The notes: generated by a model from the letters alone, not told the origin. Positions 11,516 to 23,820 are shown, counted from the stretch's first letter. The stretch: DNA of 64,000 nt from Ypsolopha sequella (GCA_934047225.1 OW203984.1:3357201-3421200), one strand, 5' to 3'. Made by a program: numbers and translations.

Positions 11516-11932
11516 GAAAATTTTGAAACAGAGACCAATAGAAACTTTGCGATGACAGCATACACAATACATAGGTAATAAGGTTTTGTTGAATAAATAC
11601 TGTACGAGGGTGCGTAACTGTCTCCTCATTCAAAAAGAAATTGAAAGAGCATTTAACAAATTTTTGAGCTTTTTAATGTAATTATTTATATCGAAATTAA
11701 TTATTTATTTATTTATATATGTATTCATATTTATTTTAACTCTTAGGTATCTTAGAGCATATAGGTGTAATTATAGATAATTATGTATTTTATTCATTAT
11801 TTACTTATATATATGTACTCGTACATTGGTTTTGTAGTTAGTTAAATTAGTGTGTTTTCGTTTATTATTTGGTAGTAAGTATTAAGTTTCTACACATATG
11901 ATTGTACTGTTTTCTTTTTATGTATTTCTGCG

Positions 11933-12090
11933 GGGCTACCACGTAATTCTCATTTTCATCAACATCAACTTGAGATTGAAATTTGACGTGCGTGCGACGA
12001 CGCCCGCCTAACATGCCATCTCTTTTGCACGCACGTCAAATTTCAATCTCAAGTTGATGTTGATGAAAATCAGAATTACATGGTAGACCC
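11933..12090. mobile_element. palindromic MITE, copy 1
   Basis: About 65-bp arms: CTACCACGTAATTCTCATTT at the left and its inverse at the right, through CATCAACATCAACTTGAGAT. Second copy at 23821-23981. Confidence 0.7.
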
Positions 12091-12204
12091 GCTGATCTTC
12101 TTTTGGTTTGCGGGAAGAAATCTCTCATAGAGATAAAGCTCGCCGCTGTACACTAATTTTTAATGTTTAAGTGGTCATCGCAAAATTTTTTAAATTCTAA
12201 TTTT

Positions 12205-12364
12205 CAGAACCAATAGAAAGTTTGCGATGATAATGATAACATACACAATACAGTAATAAGGTTTTGTTGAATAGCTATTGAGTGAATTTTGAATTTAAAT
12301 GTTCTGTTTCGATTAATTAGAAAAAGGCGGGTTTTTCACAATCCGGCTGCGAAGCCGCTCTTAA
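12205..12364 (+). mobile_element. MITE family B, right-arm fragment
   Basis: Contains TTCTGTTTCGATTAATTAGA and GGCTGCGAAGCCGCTC, ending in a TTAA shared with the next element. Confidence 0.6.
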
Positions 12365-12767
12365 GGCGATATGCGAAAAAAATACGGGTGTTTATTTTCT
12401 GTATATTTCATGAAATACACGGAAAATTTTAATACATTTCTGGTATATGCATTTTGACTATATAATCTAGGGTTTTGAAATTGGAAAACATGTTTGGATA
12501 AATTTTCCTCGATAGCAATAATTGTTGAAATGCGGTCTTCAAACACACTTTTCTCCTCGTTTGACGAATAGGAACCATATACAGAACTCAAACATATTTT
12601 ATTAGGTGTGTTTTAACAATATCTAGAGATTTGATATTTTGTTAGCTTTTTTAGTTTTTTTAATAAAAATATAAAATAAACTTTTTTCCCTGAATCCGCC
12701 CCTCTCGCACTGCGCGATTTTTCGCTTCGAGTGACATGACAAAAATAAAATTCGCATAGCCTCTTAA
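12361..12767 (+). mobile_element. TTAA-bounded MITE family A, copy 2
   Basis: Starts TTAAGGCGATATGCGAAA and ends TTCGCATAGCCTCTTAA, so here the inverted repeat is plain (TATGCGAA). Full-length relative of 2558-2978. Its left TTAA is also the right end of a family B fragment. Confidence 0.75.
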
Positions 12768-13114
12768 TGGTGCAAAAGTTATGAAGCTGTGACATACCTA
12801 CAATGTAAATTATCTACAGGCAGGTTGTATGTGAGAGTATCAAATTCGTTTATTGCGAGTTGCGACCAGAATTCAAGATAAGAGCTATCATGCGCGCCTA
12901 ATGCAGTACTTCGACGCGTTTCGAATTACGCTTTTATGGTAAAATAAAATCAAATCTCTATTAGGTTCATATTATAATACTAAGTAATGTGAAGGGGCCA
13001 TGCGTTTTATTTTCGACGAAACCTTACAGTTATCATTTTAAATTTAATAATGTATAGTTATAAAGATTTCGCATCAATCTGCTTGTGAAAAATTAAGAAA
13101 ACATTTTTGTTTGT

Positions 13115-13300
13115 ATAGATAGATAGATAGATAGATATAATCTTTATTTACTCAGCACTATCAACAAATTAATTCAAATACATTTTAGATACAAAACAAA
13201 ATGAAGTGCTGGGTAAAAAGGCCCTGACTCAGCATGTGTTGCAGCCAGTAGACTACAAAGCTGTTATTATGCCAGAAACATTGTTTTGTCACGCATACTT
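13115..13300 (-). mobile_element. LINE 3' untranslated end with TATC tail
   Basis: On the minus strand AATAAAGATTATATC runs into five TATC repeats (13115-13137). Unique-looking 3' UTR follows to about 13300; no ORF2 remnant recognised. Confidence 0.45.
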
Positions 13301-13802
13301 CCAACATTTTAATGTACATACTTACATAGATACAAATAGTTACAGTATAATACATGCTACTATTTTAATTATATAACATTAGTAATCAACAATAATGGTG
13401 TACAATAAACATACATAGATAATAAGCGAGTACCTAATCAATATGTGGCCATACATACAAGTTATAAAATAGGCAGATGAAAAACTATCTATATAGATAA
13501 ATAAATAAATAAGGTTATATAATAAGGATTCTGTTTAAATAATTTTTTGTTCTTTGTGCTCCTTAATCTCAGTAAGCAAAATAAAATTTACGTTCAAATT
13601 AATTTAAATTGTTTTGAATTAATGTATCGATGATTACAAATGAACGATTTGCGAGTTCACGTGTTGTTTATAAAACAAATTTATTATCTGCGTTATTCGC
13701 AGAAAAAGTTTATTACGTCACAAATAATATATACGGTCAATGCTAATTATTTGAAATCGAAGATTTTCATCGAAATCTTTAATTTCCCGAGGTCCCACTT
13801 TC

Positions 13803-14277
13803 TTAAGGGCCTTACTATTGCCAAATGAGTACTTTCTAAAGCCTACTCCTCGTTTATGGCCAAACCAAAAATAATGAAAAAATATATTATGAATAATCAA
13901 CTCTTAGACAACATATGCAACATTTTTCTTTTTATACCACCAAACTTCTACATGATTTTTTTTTTTTACTGAATGGTGTTTTTTGAGTTCAAATTCCCTA
14001 CTGCTGCTGAGTGGCTTGGCCGATTGAATTCATCTATGCTTTGATAAATAGATATAAACTTTATAGCTATAAACATAACATAAGATTATTCGATCGAGTT
14101 ATCACTTCCAAGTGAAAAGTATAATTTTCTCCTATTTCGCCCTTTCAAGGACGCAGCGAGCGTCGTAACAGCCACCATGCATTGCGCGCTGATATGAACG
14201 TTATTTCAATGTCGTTTCCGTTGATATTTGTAGTGACAAATATCGAGCTGCTAATTTGGCGATGGTAATCGCCTTAA
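13803..14277 (+). mobile_element. TTAA-bounded MITE family C, copy 1
   Basis: Ends TTAAGGGCCTTACTATTGCC and, inverted, TTAAGGCGATTACCATCGCC; about 475 bp. Full inverted-orientation copy at 54040-54513, shorter pieces at 41425-41515, 48465-48605 and 50375-50505. Confidence 0.8.
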
Positions 14278-14482
14278 GAATGTCTGGCTACGTACATACA
14301 TACATATACTTACGTCTGTCTCCCAGAGGGGTAGGCAGAGACTACAGATTTCTACCCCTATGTTTCTACCTCTTTCGCCTCTTCCACATCATCAATCTAG
14401 TCACACAAGCTCTTCTATTCCGGGTTCTTTTGACATTGCCCTTCTTCAATATGTCGCCAATTTGGTCATTTTATGTTATAAG

Positions 14483-15054
14483 TAGACATTGGATTATATG
14501 CACTAACAAAGTGCCAAAATATGCATGCAAATATGCACTAAAAAAGGACGAAATATGCACTAAAATCTGTTGATATGCCCTAAATATGCACAATGCACAA
14601 TCAAAAAACCATTTTTATTTTTATATATTTTAATTAAAGACGGTACAAAAACAGCGAAATATTCTTAAGATTATGTATAGTTTTTGTGACAATATACAAA
14701 TTTTCCAAATTTTCGAGTGCAAATTTGAGACTTTTGTCACCCAGTATCAATTTGTACGCCGAAAACGACCTCTCTACATCAACTGACGTCATTGTATACA
14801 ATTTTAAATTTGGCGCCATTTCTGGAGATACCTGTTTATGTTTAGGCAGGGTACGACCTGTGCCGTTGATGTCTTCAAGACTCTGCGCTCGCGCCCTACA
14901 CGTCTTCGTCACCTAGGTCCCTATACGTACCTCCGGCTACTAAACGAAATATGCACGATTGAGAAAAAAGGCTAAAATATGCATTAACGCCGTAATTAGA
15001 GAGTTATATGCTTTTGCATATGCAAATATGCAAATGCATAAAATCCGATGTCTA
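14483..15054 (-). mobile_element. hAT element retaining a transposase C-terminus, 8-bp TSD
   Basis: Inverted ends TAGACATTGGATTATATGCA and TAGACATCGGATTTTATGCA, flanked by perfect GTTATAAG duplications (14475-14482, 15055-15062). 572 bp. Multiple ATATGCA-type repeats near both ends. Confidence 0.85.
14634..14912 (-). pseudogene. hAT transposase C-terminal fragment
   Basis: 92 codons. TSVDVERSFSAYKLILGDKS and LENLENLYIV match the hAT C-terminal dimerisation region (x-ERSFS-x-YK-x-IL). The catalytic part is missing, so the element is non-autonomous. It is the end of a larger gene, the rest deleted, which is why it begins without a convincing start. Confidence 0.75.
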
Positions 15055-15147
15055 GTTATAAGTATACGTAACTATTAAATATTTATAGTTGATTTTACAT
15101 GTCAGGGCACAGTAATCAGCCAAGCTGTCAAAATATAAAACTTCTGT

Positions 15148-15421
15148 CTTATACAAGGTGACTTTTTGATCATCGTCCAAATTCATACTGGTGGCTTGGT
15201 AAGTGATCAGTATCATGCATCAATAACGATTTTGGTGAAATTCGTAAAATGCAATTTCGACTCCCCATAGTGATTCACTCGGGACTGGAACTGAATTTAT
15301 ATGAGAAGCCGAAATTTCATTACACGAATTTCACAAAAATTGTTACTGATCCAAGGTACTGATCACTTATAAAGCCTCCAGTATGAATTTGGACGATGAA
15401 CAAAAAGTCACCTTGTATAAG
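15148..15421. mobile_element. foldback MITE with CTTATACAAGGTGAC ends
   Basis: CTTATACAAGGTGACTTTTT at the left is repeated inverted at the right; arms continue through CATCGTCCAAATTCATACTG. A diverged relative lies at 18011-18250. Confidence 0.7.
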
Positions 15422-15424
15422 TTA

Positions 15425-17160
15425 TTAGATTATACAAATGAGAGAAATAACAATTTAATTATTTTCGAGATATATTTCGGCCCACTTTAGGGGCCGATCA
15501 GTCGAATTGCTTAAAAGTGCATAAAATTACATGACTTTCTCGTAAAAACTTAATCCCACCAAAATATAAATGTGAAAATGAGGCCAAGTTTGCATCAATC
15601 AGGATTGATCAAACTGGGCGCCAAGTCATAAACTCATAACCACAGGAATCAGGAATGTACAACGTTCTCCTTGTATCAATATTACGTCAGTGAAACTAAG
15701 AATGAAATTATATTGTCTCATTCTGCAATAAGCAATAAAAATACAGATTTATTTTGGAAATACTACTATTCAAGTGGTTTAGAGCTGTGCTGTGTGTGTG
15801 TAACATTATTGTTACCGGGCGCATAATTCCCATATATATATATATATATATCCCATATATCCCATATAATATTTTTAATTTGTTTTTTAAATTTTTTTTC
15901 AGAGAGTATACGCCATTTTAGGACACAGATTTCATTATTTTGGTATTTAAATTAACTATGATTTTTTTAAGAATTGTCCGATATGACGTCACTTGAGAAT
16001 TTTAGACATTATGCTGATTGTCATGTGTGATTGCTTTTAAAAAAGTGGTATGTCTCTGTCTGTCTACTCATCTGTCATCCAGCTGTCAAATTAGTCGGAA
16101 GCAGTTTATTATAAATTTATCTTGATAGCAAAGGACATATTTCTAAACAGCCATTTCTCAAGTGACGTCACACGAAGGCAAATGGAAGTTGCAGCTTTTT
16201 CGTAAAAATATCCATCATCTTGAGGCTTTTTAGATCACAAGTTCTAAAATACGCCTTATTAAACCTAAATCTAGAAACGGTTTTCGAATAAACACACCTT
16301 AACATAATTGAATCTAAGCGAATCGTATTAAATTTGTTCTGAAGATTCTTAGGGTGTACTGATAAAATATGTTAGCACAGGAGAACACGGTTTTCTTTTT
16401 TTATTAATATATTTAATTTTATTTAATTTCTTTTTTCATCTTTTTTAATCTGTTAGTGAAAATTAATAGTAAAAAAATACTTTATGAAAACTAAGAAAGA
16501 AATAAATTTGAATTTTTTTTTCTAGGGTTCCCTCATAGCAAATTTGGTGCTATTATCCGCCCGGGTAACGGTAATTTCACTAAGCCACCGCACTATACTG
16601 TACTGGTCGCAAGATCTTGCTGCACGCGGGGTCATAAAACGTTTTTTGCGTAGTGTTGTGCTTGCGTGGAGCAACTATCGATAGAACTACAGTAGTGAGT
16701 AACGTATGCACTTCAAAACAATTAGAAGACGATCAATAGACGATCAAGAAGACACAATAACCCTTTTATAAATCCTTACAAACACACACTCATGCACACC
16801 CTCTCATGCTCAACTTACTCACAGAAGCGTGTCTTTGTTATTGTATTGTTTACTAGGTGTCTATATCCCTGATTAAAATTACTGTAACTGACATGCTGAT
16901 AGCCGTTCATAAATTAACACTTTCGTCAGGTTCCAACACTGACGGTAGGATAGCGTATACAATTTTCAAAGAGTGCGGCAGAGATAGCTTAGTTAAGAAC
17001 CCGTTTCGCGACCCCTAAATTATGAACGCGGCCCTGCAAGACGGCTGCACAGCCAGCTTAGGTGTCAGGGACTATGTTTTTATACAAAATGTTTTGCTGT
17101 GTAAATTGTGTCACTATTTTATTTTGTTTGCTTGTGTTTTTTAGATCAATATTGTATATA
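15425..17160. other. intergenic, repeat remnants only
   Basis: TA/CATATA microsatellite at 15830-15870, the repeat at 15890-16215, and at 16700-17150 unclassified sequence ending in an A-rich tail (AAATAAAAAAAAATAC) that may be a retrotransposon end. No host gene seen. Confidence 0.5.
15890..16215 (+). repeat. repeat with inverted TGACGTCA motifs, copy 1
   Basis: GATATGACGTCACTTGAGAA and, inverted, TTTCTCAAGTGACGTCACAC about 150 bases apart. A similar copy at 44250-44550 keeps both motifs and the order of the interior. Confidence 0.55.
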
Positions 17161-17164
17161 TAAA

Positions 17165-17285
17165 TAAAAAAAAATACATAGGTAATAAGGTTTTATTGAA
17201 TAACTATTGGGTGAATTTTGAATTTAAGTAATTCATTAGAAAAATGCGGGTTTCTCACAATCCGGCTGCGAACCACTCTTAAAAA
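17165..17285 (+). repeat. MITE family B fragment
   Basis: TTTTATTGAATAACTATTGG and TTCTCACAATCCGGCTGCGA; right arm only, ending near TTAA. Confidence 0.5.
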
Positions 17286-17858
17286 AAGATTTGCAAACTT
17301 ATTTCATGTTCGTGAAAGAAAACAGATTAAATCTAAGCTTATAGGGAAAACTTGTTAAGAAAAGTGATAAATAAAGTTTGCATGAATATATATTTTCTTT
17401 AAGATACTTACTTTTCATAATAGTTCAACTAGGTAATGTTACAGGTTGGGTTTATTATTGTAAAAACCAGAAATTTCAGATCCCGTCTGTTATTCAGTTT
17501 GTGAATTTTTTCGTCAATCTCTCTTGCAGATTTTGCCATGGTTGGTAGATAGATAGATAAAATGTTCATGAAGAAGAGAGACGAAGAGTTGAAGATTTTA
17601 TTTAAGATGTAAATATCTTAGATAAATGTAAAAAGTTCATGTTAATTCCCCATACCTACATTTGATATTTAATAAAATATAATAATATTGTTAATTTCAA
17701 GCCGATTGAATAGTGTACGTACACAGGTAAATTATGTGAAAGCAAGGTATTTACGATACCAAGTCTTACATTTTCATCACAAACTTTCTTATAAAACAAT
17801 TAAAGAGTTTTCCACGTTCATACAGCTATGATTTAAGACTAAATACATACAGTAGTAA

Positions 17859-17974
17859 CGGTGTTACTACAAAACGGTGTTTAAATTTAGTCTCTTGTTG
17901 TCACTTTTTTACACTTTTTTACAACAACAGATTTAAACACTGTCTAAAGTTAAACACCGTTTTGTAGTTACCGC
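17859..17974. mobile_element. palindromic MITE, copy 1
   Basis: CGGTGTTACTACAAAACGGT at the left and ACCGTTTTGTAGTTACCGCG at the right; same family as 52871-53008. Confidence 0.65.
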
Positions 17975-18010
17975 GATTTCGAATCCTAGCTCATGAGATT
18001 TTGTTGCTAT

Positions 18011-18250
18011 CCTATACAAGGTGACATTTATTTATGGAGTCACTGAAGACTCGGTAAGTGCTCAGTATCAAGGTTCGATTACCCTTTTTGTAACATTTGT
18101 TAAATATATTTTTCGTATTCCCTACGCTAGCCTAGTTGGTCCCGAGTCAATTAATTTAATTAGCAAAAATTTTAAATTGCTACGGAAATTAGCAAAAAGT
18201 GTTATCGATTCGTGGAACAGATCACTTACCAAGCCTCCTTATTTTCCTGC
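18011..18250. mobile_element. relative of the CTATACAAGGTGAC foldback MITE
   Basis: CCTATACAAGGTGACATTTA, then CTCGGTAAGTGCTCAGTATC; the inverse GATCACTTACCAAGCCTCC lies near the right end. Terminal bases at the right are lost. Confidence 0.5.
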
Positions 18251-18299
18251 AAACTATTGTTTTACAAACGTTTTCAAATTCAAAAAAAGAAAAATGTTA

Positions 18300-20300
18300 T
18301 GAAAATGGGACGTTTTGGAGCTTAAAATACAAGATTTCTGAGTACTTACTTGTATTTTTAAACATAATAATTACATGAAGTATATGTTGGGTGATACATA
18401 AAGTTATTTCAATTTTTATTCGATTTTATACATTAGCATATAAATGAGACGACAAATCTTTTTGTATGGCATAAAAATCTGACCTCTTCATAGAATTGGT
18501 ACCCGTTTAGATTGATTATTTTAACAGCGAAGCCTGTTCAATCCTGCACTTCCTTTTTACCAAACTTGGCATCATTTCCACATTGATGTTTTTGGTGGGA
18601 TAGTTAGTATTTAGCCTGTGCATGAAATACCCATAAATATAACAAATGAAGAAGAAAATTGAGTTTTTAGAATTAAATGCTAATTTAATTTTTGATTAAT
18701 TTCACGTGAGTTATAAAATGATTATTAATAAATTTAAGCAAACGTTTAGAAATAATAATTTGAACCGAAATAAATAATTTGTGGACCCAATATTAAATAT
18801 CACTCTTGAAACTGAATATCCCATTGAATTTTTAGTATGAACCTACCTAGTAAGGAAATCTTTATGGAAGAGCAATCACCTCACACCTTAAACAAAACCT
18901 GTGTTTACTTAATGAATCTTCTAATTGAGTTCGTTTATCTCACTATCACATGAGATCTTGAAAGTTTAATGCGACGAGGAAAAAGGGAGTTTGCTTGAAA
19001 ATAAGTAGATATGGCCTTTTGCCCGCACTCATGTAACTAATGGGTAAATATGTCCCTAGAGAACAATACGTTCCTAGGAAACAAACTATACATAGCCTAA
19101 ATATCTAATATCTAAGTTATATAGTTGAAATTCTAGGGTCCGCATAAGTACACGTAGCTTATTAGATAAGGATGTTGTCATCGTTTTAATCTTTCCTAAC
19201 GCCAATACATAGGCTCAAAAATAGGCCGAAATGGTTTCCGAAAAGGTATAACCGGCAGTGCCTGCTTTGCGCTCGACTTGGCGGGGGCACTGCCGTGACC
19301 CCAGATGAAAGCCTCTATTCGGGACGCAAAAGATGCGTAACGAGGTCTCTTTGGCGACTGAATGAAGGTTCTTTCCGTATTCATATGCTTCGTCATGTCA
19401 CCGGCTTTGATAGTTTGCTGCAAGTTAGGAACTCTTCTTTAGGTGGATTGAGTGGTGTGGTCTATTATCTACCTATATAATGATTTGGGTTATTAATTTA
19501 TTATGTAATTTTTTATGTATTTTAAGACATTTTCAGCCCCATGACTCACTTCGTCTCGCTCTAAAGAATGCAATTATAGGGCATCTTGTTTGATATGACA
19601 GAATAAAATCCTGATCCTTTAAAAATACGAATACTGACTAAATACTTACCGGGGCATAATTCGTTTGGTACATGCGCAAATAAATTGCAGGCCATATCTT
19701 CAGGTTATATTTTTCGTACGCGGGAACTCAAATTTTGGATTGACAACTACCACTTTTTATTTTCAAATTAAATATCTAATATAAGGCAATAAAGTCTTAC
19801 TGGATTACTTTTTTCTATTCATGGATTAGATTTAAAATAATAAAAATAAAACATACAAAATAAATACATTTTAACGCGTGGCCCCGCAACCTCAGAAATT
19901 GTGCAATGCGAAGTTCAACCTAGTTAGAGCGAGAGCGAGAATCAAGGACCCTAAAAGAAAGCGTAGATGAGACCTGGGATAAAGGGCGCTCACTCAGAAA
20001 GTGGGAGAGTGACAGCAGGCGCGTCGTTAATCAGTCTGTCCAGGAATTTCCTCAATAAACGCAAAAATTAAATGTTGAATGATTAATAGTTTTTATAATG
20101 TCACGAAGCACGACGAGTCGCTTGGCAGCATGGTTTTATCATGAGAGTAGTGACAAGCCATGACAGAAGCCTACCAGCTGTATAAATATGTGCCTACGTC
20201 GTCGTGACTCTCAGTATCTATGACAGAGACATAGATTGTTGGCACACCTTTTTATAACCCCTTAGTCGCCTTGTACGACGTCCACGGGAAGACATGGAGT
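18300..20300. other. intergenic, no gene recognised
   Basis: A+T-rich. One GC-richer block (19196-19440) has an open minus-strand frame that resembles a BIR domain only faintly. The rest is unclassified. Confidence 0.4.
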
Positions 20301-20310
20301 GACAATATTC

Positions 20311-20441
20311 TTTTTAGATGGCGTTGCCACACACTATTAATATTTTTAAATGACGTTGCCACGCACTACTAATATTTTTAGATGACGTTGCCACACACTA
20401 CTAATATTTTGGATGACGTTGTCACACACTACTAATATTTT
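20311..20441 (+). repeat. 32-bp tandem repeat, four copies
   Basis: Units of the type GATGACGTTGCCACACACTA followed by CTAATATTTTTA, each slightly diverged. Confidence 0.8.
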
Positions 20442-20464
20442 TCATACGTACGTAAGGTGTTGTT

Positions 20465-20835
20465 CAGAGGATGACCTACCCTAGCAACTGTTTTTATTAC
20501 CCGTGCAGCACAATAAGTCCAACGTTAAAGATCTTATTTGTTTTTGATAGATATGTTGACTCGATGACCTCTTTTACTTGGACGCGTAATACACGTAGCG
20601 AAACAATAAATTGGTGTTTTTAGCTTTTACTAGTATTACTGAAATATTTTGTAGGCAAAAGAATATTGGATATAAGTAGAATCCCTTCATATTTTTATTA
20701 CCTATTATAAGAAAAAAAAAAGTTGATCTCTTAACCGCGTTCTTTAACCGAACGTTTGAAAATAAAAAAAAGAGGATGGGAAACATTTTTTTTTGACAAA
20801 AGTATTAATACATTGTTTATAAGTGAAATCCCAAT
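20465..20835 (+). repeat. dispersed repeat family D, copy 1
   Basis: CCCTAGCAACTGTTTTTATT, TGCAGCACAATAAGTCCAAC, then GAAATATTTTGTAGGCAAAA and GTTGATCTCTTAAC. The same order, 80-90% by eye, occurs at 42245-42610. Class unknown. Confidence 0.6.
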
Positions 20836-20859
20836 ACGGTAGTGGTAGAGCTGGATCGA

Positions 20860-21190
20860 CTTTGGAGGTACCACCATCTTACTTGGAGACCCCCTCGAAG
20901 TAATTCGGGGGAGAATAAGAGGACAGCTCACAGGCAAAAAACCAGGAGGCCCACCATGCCTGGGACCGATAGATGGCGGTATATTCGGGCCCTATATGGA
21001 ACAGACTAGGCTGGTGACGGGCAGCGGCGTCACTGGCGCGAGGGTTCCGGCACCGCGCTTACCAACCCGCCTGCCCAGCGTGTGTGAGTATGAGCAATTC
21101 TTCCAGGATGACCGCCGGGAGTGGCAAAGTCCTGGAAAGGCTTATGTCCAGCAGTGGACGAAATAGGCTGATGGATGGATGGATGGACGT
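20860..21190 (+). mobile_element. non-LTR retrotransposon 3' end with ATGG tail
   Basis: Reads [20 protein letters not shown] then KAYVQQWTK, a decayed RTE-like ORF2 end, and finishes in GATGGATGGATGGATGG. Longest copy of the fragment also seen at 881, 5107 and 25217. Confidence 0.75.
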
Positions 21191-21263
21191 CTTAGTGGAT
21201 GTGTAAGTCATACAAGGAACCTACAGTCCAAATTCCATGTTCCTAGGACAAGCTGTTTGGTCT

Positions 21264-21318
21264 GGGCGTTGATAGATCAGTCAGTCAGTTAGTCAGTCAG
21301 TTAGTCAGTTAGTCAGGG
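21264..21318 (+). repeat. short tandem repeat of TCAG/TTAG tetramers
   Basis: GATCAGTCAGTCAGTTAGTC continuing as mixed TCAG and TTAG units. Confidence 0.7.
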
Positions 21319-21686
21319 TATTCGTTCATACAAAGAGTGCAAAACTCATGGTAGGATTCTCGATAAATTCAGGAATTTGGGAAAATTTTAGTGTGTATTT
21401 GGAGAAGACAGAAAATTAAACACAGGATTTTGATTTCTGAACAGGTGTCCTCAAAAAGTAGTGGGTATCTAATAAGTCTGTCGTCTTGTACCTTGGTATG
21501 GTACAAGTGATACGGGTTCTATCAGTTAAACCTATTAATTGATAACGAAAGCCTTTCAACAGATAAAAAATACCCTAGCTCTTTTCACTACTTAACTTCT
21601 ACGCAGCCTAAACTAATCAAAATAAAAATTAAAACTAAAACCGCGTGAAGGTAACACGTTTTCATTATAAAATTGAAACGACTTAC

Positions 21687-21900
21687 CGTTGATTACTGAT
21701 TAATGTTAATCCGAAAAATCCAATTCATTAAAATCCACAAACCACAGCGCACAGCACATCACCATAAAAACCAAACACAAACTACGAATATGCGCTTAAA
21801 ATAATATGAAAACTAAAATAAAAACTGCGGAAAATCGATGAAATGTGTAAAAACAGCGACGCGCGCGCCTCGACTGTAATCTACCTTCCAATACGCGTTG
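21687..21900 (-). promoter_or_regulatory. candidate 5' non-coding exon/promoter of the minus-strand aminopeptidase
   Basis: A short stretch that looks unlike the repeats around it and contains CGACGCGCGCGCC. On the minus strand it ends in a strong donor, AACG|GTAAGT, at 21687/21686. Exon 1A has an acceptor 8 bases before its ATG, so an upstream non-coding exon is expected, and this is the best donor I noticed at a suitable place. Not tested; other sites are possible. Confidence 0.25.
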
Positions 21901-21904
21901 GATT

Positions 21905-23170
21905 GTCGCCGTGACCAACATAACCAACTAATGTTGACCTCTCTTCTCCGTTTAAAAACCTCTTCTATCGTCCGGTAGGGACGGACTGCGGGGAGAGGGG
22001 GAGTTCAGCACAATTTACCCATGGAAAGTCTACATCCATGACGTCTTCGGCCTTGTGGATAATGTCTAGGTGCATGAAGTATGACACTAATAATTTACAC
22101 TAAACTGAAGACCTCGGTGCAATGTTTTGCATAAAATTGCCATCTTTCTCAAGTGGTCTAATTCTGTCAGCGTTCGACTAAGTAGTTTTTTCACTTGAAT
22201 TTTCTTGAAGGTTAGTAGGCCGGTGTCTATTGCTGTCGGTGGAGCTACTCCTAAAACTTTTTAGGGTTCCATAAAAGCTTCAGTGGCTATCGGTACGTCT
22301 GTCTGTAGCACGACTCAGGGCTAGACGGATTGAGCTGGAATTAGTTGCGGGTGCAGAATTAATGTAAGTATTCTAATTACGTAATTATTTAGAAAATATA
22401 GGATGGGGTGTGTTGAATAAAGTGTGTTTACAAAAAAAATACTTCTAAATACTTGTTTTACAAGTCAGTAAATCCATTAGAATAAATAAATACCAAAAAA
22501 AAAAAACTATCTTGTAATGCATTCTTTTAATATTTATTGCAGTATTAGTTGAAATAATACAAAAAAAATGAACTTAAGATATTTTGGGGCCCCACTGGCC
22601 CCATCAGTTGATTTTCGCAGGTTTTTTTTAAAAGTATTTCAACTAATACTACACTAAAAATCTTTTTAAAAGAGAAATGTATATTTATTATAAACTTTAA
22701 ATAGCTATTATAGAATTAAATGAAACTTGAGGATAATTCTTTAAATAGCTATTTAGAATTTCCCAAACGATGAATATTTCCGGCTTTCCCGATCATAACA
22801 CGTATTGAGGTGAGCCGTTTTTATATAAACGATGAATATTGCTATAAATCTTATAATAATCATCTTCAATTACATATATAATTAGTGGTATGACGTACAT
22901 ATACATGTAGGTAGGTATTAAAGACATTTTCTTATAATAAATTTATTTTTTGTTTACCCCATTGTGAAGAAAATCTGCGTGTACTGCAAAACATGTGCTC
23001 CCGCTCATGTTGGGATGTTGGGACGAAATAATCGTCGGTGAAGAGTGGGTACAGTATTCGTACGCTGTGCGAGTGCTTGCCTGTACAGACCAGACTATAA
23101 AACCACTTGTCAATCGATGATATCTATCCCTACCATGAAGCCAAATGGTAACACAGCAGAGCGCATTGCC
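21905..23170. other. intergenic, no gene recognised
   Basis: Contains a small inverted repeat (GTATTAGTTGAAATA at 22543 against TATTTCAACTAATAC near 22637). Otherwise unclassified A+T-rich sequence. Confidence 0.4.
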
Positions 23171-23175
23171 CAGCT

Positions 23176-23262
23176 AGTCTATTCAAATTCAAATTCAAAT
23201 AGTTTATTTTGCAAAGCAGCTATAGATATATACACTTTTTACACGTCAAATTTAATCTAATA
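23176..23262 (-). mobile_element. LINE 3' tail with AATTCA repeats
   Basis: Inverse of the 6177-6250 tail: CAAATTCAAATTCAAATAGT, TTATTTTGCAAAGCAGC, ACACGTCAAATTTAATC. Confidence 0.6.
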
Positions 23263-23820
23263 AAGAAAATATATGTAATAAAATAATAAATGTACATGAA
23301 CTAAATTAAAGGTTTATTTAATTTATGTAGCAATATATTTACGATTATAATGATAGGTAAAATATATATTATACAAGGTAAAATCCAATCAGCCGTCCGA
23401 ACCCATACCGGAGACCCGGCCAGGGACCAGGAACATGGTTCAATGATCACCAACCGAGCCCCCAGCACGAATCTAGCATAGACATTCTTTCCTAGCATGT
23501 CTAAACTGAAACAATATTCTCCAGTCTTTAGTAGTTTATTATTCTACTATACCTCTGCTTAAAGTGTATACATTTTCCACTTATTTGTATCATCATAGCT
23601 CCTATTAATCGATTGTTTAACATGTATCACTTGAAAGATGATTCACAATTTTAATAATGCATATTATGATACGAAGTTTGTTCAGTTGTTTCAATAACAA
23701 AGATGGCTCACATTAGGAGCGCTGGTTTTATGATATTAAATTGCACGTGATATATAAAGTATGTTCACAAACTAGATGTAAATGGACAAGTATCTATAAA
23801 CGAAACCACATAATCTACTG

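Noticed and set aside
23340..23480. GC-richer block with CCGGAGACCCGGCCAGGGAC, possible gene or tRNA-like
   Set aside because: No cloverleaf or domain found by eye; probably a repeat but not assigned.
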